This document shows, piece after piece, positions 14,859 to 18,711 of a DNA stretch of 18,711 nt. The stretch's first letter is position 1. Each line of letters opens with the position of its first letter. This stretch comes from Chlamydiota bacterium (lineage in GTDB: Bacteria > Auribacterota > UBA3054 > B51-G9): NCBI GenBank assembly GCA_003648225.1, contig QMOL01000020.1, forward strand, positions 1 to 18,711, read 5' to 3'. The position numbers and the translations under genes are program-made. Under the pieces are notes generated by a model. It was not told where the DNA came from and made no database searches. It saw only the letters and a program-made list of their open reading frames with translations.

Positions 14859-14887
14859 TTGACAATGTCATAAAAATATGTTACAAT
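14859..14887 (+). promoter_or_regulatory. sigma-70 promoter of the lacI-GH57 unit
   Basis: A perfect TTGACA (14859-14864) and TACAAT (14882-14887) are spaced by 17 bp. The predicted start near 14894 lies inside the operator, leaving a leader of about 38 nt before the ATG at 14932. Confidence 0.85.
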
Positions 14888-14902
14888 TCGTAACGTTACG
14901 AA
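14885..14902. promoter_or_regulatory. LacI-type operator at its own gene
   Basis: AATTCGTAACGTTACGAA, identical over 18 bp to the site at 9032-9049. The perfect palindrome is 16 bp (14887-14902). It overlaps the -10 box in exactly the same register as at the GH13 promoter, which predicts negative autoregulation and coordinated control of lacI, the GH57 gene and the GH13 gene. Confidence 0.85.
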
Positions 14903-14931
14903 CATATTAACAAAAAATTAAAAAAAATACA

Positions 14932-15951
14932 ATGACAAGCACTTTAAAAGATGTGGCCAAGTATGTTGGTCTATCAATCAGCACAGTTTCAAATATTCTT
15001 TCGTCATCGGATTCACGATATAATAAAGGGACAAAGGAACGCGTGAAAAAAGCAGCTGAAGAATTGGATTATTATCCTAACAAAGCGGCAAGAGCGATGA
15101 AGGGTCAAAAGACGAAAGTTATTGGAGTTCTTGTACCCGACCTTGCCAATTCGTATTTTCCGGACATAATTCATGGGATAGAACATGAAGCAGATAAAAA
15201 TGGTTATCAGCTTTTTCTTTGCCAGACATACTATCAGGAAAGTGATGAAGCGCGTAAAATTTCTTTGTTACGGCAGCACCGGGTTGATGGATTTATACTT
15301 TTCCCCATTCCGTTTAGCCATCATAACAAAAAAGTTTTTGAGAAACTTAAAAAGGGGAAATTGCCGGTTGTGTGCATTGATTCAAAAATAGAAAAAGTAA
15401 GCTTCGATTTTGTCGGTACGGAAGATTATGAAGGAGCCAAACTCGCTGTTTCACATCTTGCTGAACTCGGGCATAAAAAAATTCTGTGTTTAAGTTTCGG
15501 TGATGAGTCAGATGTTCGGTCGGAAAGGCTTCGCGGATACAAAGATGCTTTAAGGAAGAATAAAATAAAATTTAATAAAAAGTTTGTTTTAACCGCGCCG
15601 TGGGAAACCGATGCACCGGCGGATTTTTTACTTTCATTATTTAAAGGAAAAAATCCTCCTACAGCTATTTTCGCGATGAGCGATTTGCTTGCGGTCTGGG
15701 CATATCGGAATTTCAAAAAATCAGGAATGAAAATTCCCAAAAATGTTTCTTTGGTTGGTTTTGGTGACTTACACGAAGGAAAATTCCTTGATACTCCATT
15801 AACTACTGTCGCGCAAAATAAAGAGGAAATGGGCAGAAAAGCCATTACACTTTTATTGGACAGAATTAAGAAACCGAACAGCCGTCGTAAAGAACTTTTA
15901 GTAAAAACAAAATTGATTGAAAGAAAAAGCTGCGCTCCAATTGGAGCGTGA
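14932..15951 (+). CDS. LacI-family transcriptional repressor, probable starch/maltodextrin regulator
   Basis: A 339-residue regulator with the standard layout. The N-terminal helix-turn-helix TLKDVAKYVGLSISTVSNIL (4-23) is followed by the hinge PNKAARAMKGQKT (49-61) and a periplasmic-binding-protein-like effector domain (from about 62, VIGVLVPDLANSYFP, through VSLVGFGD). Recognition positions equal to LacI Tyr17, Gln18 and Arg22 are Ile16, Ser17 and Asn21. The hinge residue that normally is Leu and intercalates in the central CpG is Met56. The two identical palindromes in this window with a central CpG are its likely operators, one at its own promoter and one at the GH13 promoter. The effector is probably a maltooligosaccharide, inferred only from the target genes. 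The GH57 gene follows after 94 bp on the same strand. No Shine-Dalgarno is visible. Confidence 0.93.
   Translation: MTSTLKDVAKYVGLSISTVSNILSSSDSRYNKGTKERVKKAAEELDYYPNKAARAMKGQKTKVIGVLVPDLANSYFPDIIHGIEHEADKNGYQLFLCQTYYQESDEARKISLLRQHRVDGFILFPIPFSHHNKKVFEKLKKGKLPVVCIDSKIEKVSFDFVGTEDYEGAKLAVSHLAELGHKKILCLSFGDESDVRSERLRGYKDALRKNKIKFNKKFVLTAPWETDAPADFLLSLFKGKNPPTAIFAMSDLLAVWAYRNFKKSGMKIPKNVSLVGFGDLHEGKFLDTPLTTVAQNKEEMGRKAITLLLDRIKKPNSRRKELLVKTKLIERKSCAPIGA
15933..15948. repeat. 16-bp perfect palindrome over the lacI 3' end
   Basis: CGCTCCAATTGGAGCG overlaps the final codons of the repressor gene; the stop TGA is at 15949-15951. As RNA it gives a 6-bp stem with an AAUU loop. There is no U tract, so it is not a normal terminator. 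Its arms are also complementary to segments in the following leader (15961-15966 and 16029-16035). Confidence 0.6.
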
Positions 15952-15960
15952 TGACAAACA

Positions 15961-16034
15961 TGGAGTACAATTTAATGAAATAACGCAATAAATGAATTTT
16001 CGCAAAAGCGAAAATTCTTTATTACTGCACTCCA
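15961..16034 (+). promoter_or_regulatory. structured leader ahead of the GH57 gene
   Basis: An outer pairing TGGAGTACA (15961-15969) with TGCACTCCA (16026-16034), one mismatch, encloses a long hairpin. In that hairpin AATAAA (15987-15992) and GAATTTTCGC (15994-16003) pair with GCGAAAATTC (16008-16017) and TTTATT (16018-16023): 16 bp with one bulged T and an AAAA loop. The outer stem ends directly at the ribosome-binding site AAAGGA (16034-16039). Alternative pairings with the palindrome at 15933-15948 are possible. It could be a translational or transcriptional control element, an mRNA-stabilising structure or a dispersed repeat. Confidence 0.5.
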
Positions 16035-16045
16035 AAGGAAAAACT

Positions 16046-18711
16046 ATGAATTTCAAACTAACCATCTCTTTTTTATTTCTTTTTTGTTTAATTGCTCTCG
16101 CGGATAAAACAAGCGTAAATACAACTTATCTATGGCACATGCATCAACCTATCTATTGGCCAAAAAGTACAAGCGGCCATGGAAACGGTTACGAAAAAGC
16201 TAAAGATACAATGGATAATTCCGGCGGACGAGGAGGTCATCCAACAGAAAATCTCGGCGATATTTTTGGAAAAGATGACAGAAAAGCCTCTTATCAATAT
16301 CGACTGAAAAATTCCGTGGCCTCAATGAGCGGACGGCCGGACGCAGGATCTCAAGTTACAATGTCGGGTTCGCTTATGCAGAATATCGACCAACTAGGCG
16401 ATAATAATTGGAATGGATATTCACCGAGCTGGACAGATAACGGTCAGGGAAGAACTTGGAACACATCTTCCGGCAAGCCGCGACTGGATTTAATTTGTAT
16501 TCCCGCGCATCATCCCATTGCGCCGTTTGCCCATCCGCGGACATTGGAATTGGAGATGAAGATTCATGAGTATTTAACGCAGCTTCATTATGGCAGCAGC
16601 GAGCCTTATACCAAAGGATTTTTTCCTCCTGAGATGTGTTTTTCGGAAAGAATAATTCCTTCATTAGTAAGAGGAGGATTTAACTGGGTGGCTGTGGCAA
16701 ATAATCATATTTCCCGCGCGTGTCCGAATTTCCCTTATGTTTCCGGCAGTGATGGTGAACTTTGTGATCCGCCGAACAAAGCAGATCAAATAAATCAAAA
16801 TGGCGCTAACTGGTTTAGAAAACAAATTGACCGAGGATGTTCTCCGTGCAACGCGATTCCTTTTTCCGTTCAGCCGCATTACGCGCGGCAATACGACCCT
16901 CACACCGGCGAAGAATATAAAATAATTGTTGTTCCGGCAGAAATGGCATTGTCGTGGGATGACGGTTACAGCGCGCAGGGCACAGGACAAATTGACGCGA
17001 ATATCGCGCCGCACAACAATCCGTCAAAACCCTGTCTCGTTATGCTTTGCCATGACGGCGATAACGCCTGGGGTGGCGGAGCGTCATATTATCAGGAAGC
17101 TGTTCCCGGATTCACAGGCGAAGCCGTAAGCAAAGGTTATCACCCAACCACTATTGAACAATATTTAAGCGATTTTCCCGTTGCGGATGATGATATCGTT
17201 CACGTTGAAGACGGCGGCTGGGTAAACGCGGACGGAGATTTCGGTTCGCCGTTTATGCTTAACTGGACGTGGTTTTTATGGAAAAATGATAAAGTGGATA
17301 TTGAAACCGGATGGCATTATAAATTAAGAGATTATGCTATCAGAATGGCTGCATTAAACTGGGTGCTTGAAGCCGAAAAAGTAGTTGGAGAAAATAATAT
17401 TAATATCGCTAAAGTGGCAGAACCTTACGGTGGAGCAAGTGCGGCGGAAAAAGCGTGGCATTTTTATCTCGGCTCTCTTGACAGCGGATTTCAATATTAC
17501 GGAAATCCCGGAGATAACGAAATTCGTGTTTCTATCGCGTGTAATGAAGCGTATAACAACGCGCAAACAGCGGTAGGCTCAAATCCGGATAATGTAAGTC
17601 CATCCGTTTGGGTTCCGCAGAGATTTCCCTGGAATCCGGGAGGACAGGGTTTTGGACCTTATAACTGGGGAGAGCATGGAACGTGGGGACCTGTTGATAT
17701 GGGCAAAGATTTTTATGTGTGGACTTTCGCGTATGATCGCAGCGGGATTTCTTCAATTAAAGTGATCTATAGAACCGATAAAGACGGAACAAATAATCCC
17801 GAAAATAATCATAACGAAATCTTCGCCGGAGGAAGCGATGTGAACGCGTGGCAGGAACAGGCAATGACCGATCGCGGAGAATTTCCAAAAACGATGGATG
17901 GATTTGACGGTTTGGAAAATATTGAATATGAGTTGCCGGAGATTATTGCACATCATTACTGGACTAAAATTACAACATCAACAAACACACTTTACGATTA
18001 CGCAATCGTTGCGGTTGATTCTGTAGGACACTCGACTACAACGGATATTCAGCATGTTTTTGTCGGTAGTACGCAAAGCGGCGGCGGAGATGACGTTGTT
18101 TCTTTCCTGCCTGAAGCACCTGTTCGTGGCGGTCTATGCACAATAAATTACAACCCTTCGGGAAGAAATTTAGCAAGCGCGGAGCAAGTTTTTATTCACC
18201 TTGGTTTTAATAATTGGGATACAGTAATTTCACCGGATGCCTCAATGAGCCGAACGCCCGACGGCGGATGGGCTTACACTTTTTTCGTTAGTAATGATTG
18301 GACGCAAATAGATTGTGTCTTTAACAACGGCAGTGGGACGTGGGATAATAATAACGGGCAGGACTGGCATCAATCTACCCTCGCGGGTGATCAGCCGCCG
18401 TCAGCCGTTTTCAATGGTTATCCTCAATTTGGTGAATCACCTTTAACGGTCATTTTTTCGGACATTTCCGGCGAGGTTGTAGATTGGAGGCACTGGGATT
18501 TTGGTGATGGAAATATGAGCAGTGAAAAAACTCCAAGTAATGTTTATTTATCCGCGGGAAATTATTCGGTAACCCTTATTGTTTCAAATTCTTACGGAAC
18601 TTCTACAAATTATAAAAATAATTATGTGACTGTAACCGTTCCGGGCGCGCCACAGGCAAATTTCATCGCTTCACCTTTGTCAGGTCCTCCGGGAACTTCA
18701 GTTCAGTTTAC
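16046..18711 (+). CDS. secreted GH57 glucanase with CBM25-like and PKD domains (3' end outside window)
   Basis: The frame is open from ATG 16046 to the window end: 888 complete codons, no stop. The start has a good ribosome-binding site (AAAGGA, 16034-16039) and opens with a Sec signal cleaved near ALA (17-19). The GH57 domain begins with YLWHMHQPIYW (28-38). FFPPEMCFS (192-200) supplies the likely nucleophile Glu196, and HDGDNAW (336-342) resembles the acid/base region of amylopullulanases with Asp337 as candidate. An Ig-like region (about 555-675) follows. Next is a starch-binding CBM25-type module (about 695-780: NYNPSGRNL, HLGFNNW, WDNNNGQDW). Then come a PKD domain (about 785-865, WDFGDG 817-822) and the start of a second PKD (from about 868). 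Predicted role: extracellular attack on starch or related alpha-glucans. It follows lacI by 94 bp and is probably co-transcribed, so under the same operator. Exact bond specificity is unknown. Confidence 0.9.
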   Translation, partial: MNFKLTISFLFLFCLIALADKTSVNTTYLWHMHQPIYWPKSTSGHGNGYEKAKDTMDNSGGRGGHPTENLGDIFGKDDRKASYQYRLKNSVASMSGRPDAGSQVTMSGSLMQNIDQLGDNNWNGYSPSWTDNGQGRTWNTSSGKPRLDLICIPAHHPIAPFAHPRTLELEMKIHEYLTQLHYGSSEPYTKGFFPPEMCFSERIIPSLVRGGFNWVAVANNHISRACPNFPYVSGSDGELCDPPNKADQINQNGANWFRKQIDRGCSPCNAIPFSVQPHYARQYDPHTGEEYKIIVVPAEMALSWDDGYSAQGTGQIDANIAPHNNPSKPCLVMLCHDGDNAWGGGASYYQEAVPGFTGEAVSKGYHPTTIEQYLSDFPVADDDIVHVEDGGWVNADGDFGSPFMLNWTWFLWKNDKVDIETGWHYKLRDYAIRMAALNWVLEAEKVVGENNINIAKVAEPYGGASAAEKAWHFYLGSLDSGFQYYGNPGDNEIRVSIACNEAYNNAQTAVGSNPDNVSPSVWVPQRFPWNPGGQGFGPYNWGEHGTWGPVDMGKDFYVWTFAYDRSGISSIKVIYRTDKDGTNNPENNHNEIFAGGSDVNAWQEQAMTDRGEFPKTMDGFDGLENIEYELPEIIAHHYWTKITTSTNTLYDYAIVAVDSVGHSTTTDIQHVFVGSTQSGGGDDVVSFLPEAPVRGGLCTINYNPSGRNLASAEQVFIHLGFNNWDTVISPDASMSRTPDGGWAYTFFVSNDWTQIDCVFNNGSGTWDNNNGQDWHQSTLAGDQPPSAVFNGYPQFGESPLTVIFSDISGEVVDWRHWDFGDGNMSSEKTPSNVYLSAGNYSVTLIVSNSYGTSTNYKNNYVTVTVPGAPQANFIASPLSGPPGTSVQF

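Noticed and set aside
14673..14873. Plus-strand 66-codon frame with a hydrophobic N-terminus
   Set aside because: It covers the toxin-antitoxin promoter, the 9-bp repeats and the intergenic hairpins. The hydrophobic residues come from T-rich promoter DNA.
14885..14902. Third copy of the LacI-type operator near malQ or the GH57 start
   Set aside because: Reading both intergenic regions gave only isolated TAACG fragments (for example near 15981), no palindrome comparable to the two accepted sites.
16374..17956. Several minus-strand frames of 67-116 codons
   Set aside because: They are antisense shadows of the GH57 gene, whose plus-strand frame shows signal peptide, catalytic motifs and CBM and PKD domains.

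Overview
The window reads as chromosomal DNA of an AT-rich bacterium with a Gram-negative style envelope: one secreted enzyme has a lipoprotein signal and others have Sec signals. Promoters look like classical sigma-70 type (TTGACA and TATAAT with 17-18 bp spacing), the tRNA gene encodes its own CCA end, and several genes (argH, clpC, lacI, malQ, both sugar kinases) lack an obvious Shine-Dalgarno sequence. The promoter style argues against Bacteroidetes proper. Beyond 'probably an uncultivated or little-studied lineage' I cannot place the organism from this sequence.

Layout. 1-264: a tRNA-Val(GAC) with its own promoter and terminator. 304-2453 (minus): a three-gene operon of a MIF-family tautomerase, a small exported protein of unknown function and a galactokinase-like GHMP kinase. 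2730-3437 (minus): a family 2 glycosyltransferase. 3631-7643 (plus): argininosuccinate lyase (argH), then the AAA+ unfoldase clpC. 7644-7879: an intergenic hotspot of repeats, including a 45-bp tandem duplication. 7880-8923 (minus): a second GHMP sugar kinase of the HddA/fucokinase-like type.

The right half is mainly starch and maltodextrin metabolism. 9125-12040 is a GH13 pullulanase-like lipoprotein with two tandem starch-binding-type modules. 12041-12476 is repeat-rich non-coding DNA. 12477-13979 (minus) is malQ, lying 18 bp downstream of a VapC/Phd-type toxin-antitoxin pair (13998-14668, minus). 14932-15951 is a LacI-family repressor, followed by a large secreted GH57 enzyme with CBM25-like and PKD domains (from 16046) that is cut by the end of the window.

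The most informative signal is an 18-bp sequence (AATTCGTAACGTTACGAA) found twice. Each copy overlaps the -10 element of a strong promoter in the same register, once in front of the GH13 lipoprotein and once in front of lacI and the GH57 gene. This suggests a self-regulated starch regulon: surface debranching by GH13, extracellular attack by GH57, and control by the LacI protein, with MalQ handling maltodextrins inside the cell. malQ has no copy of the operator and appears to share transcription with the toxin-antitoxin genes. Other points of interest are a C33 in the tRNA anticodon loop, competing stem-loops in the lacI-GH57 leader, and back-to-back promoters that may bring the second GHMP kinase under the same repressor.
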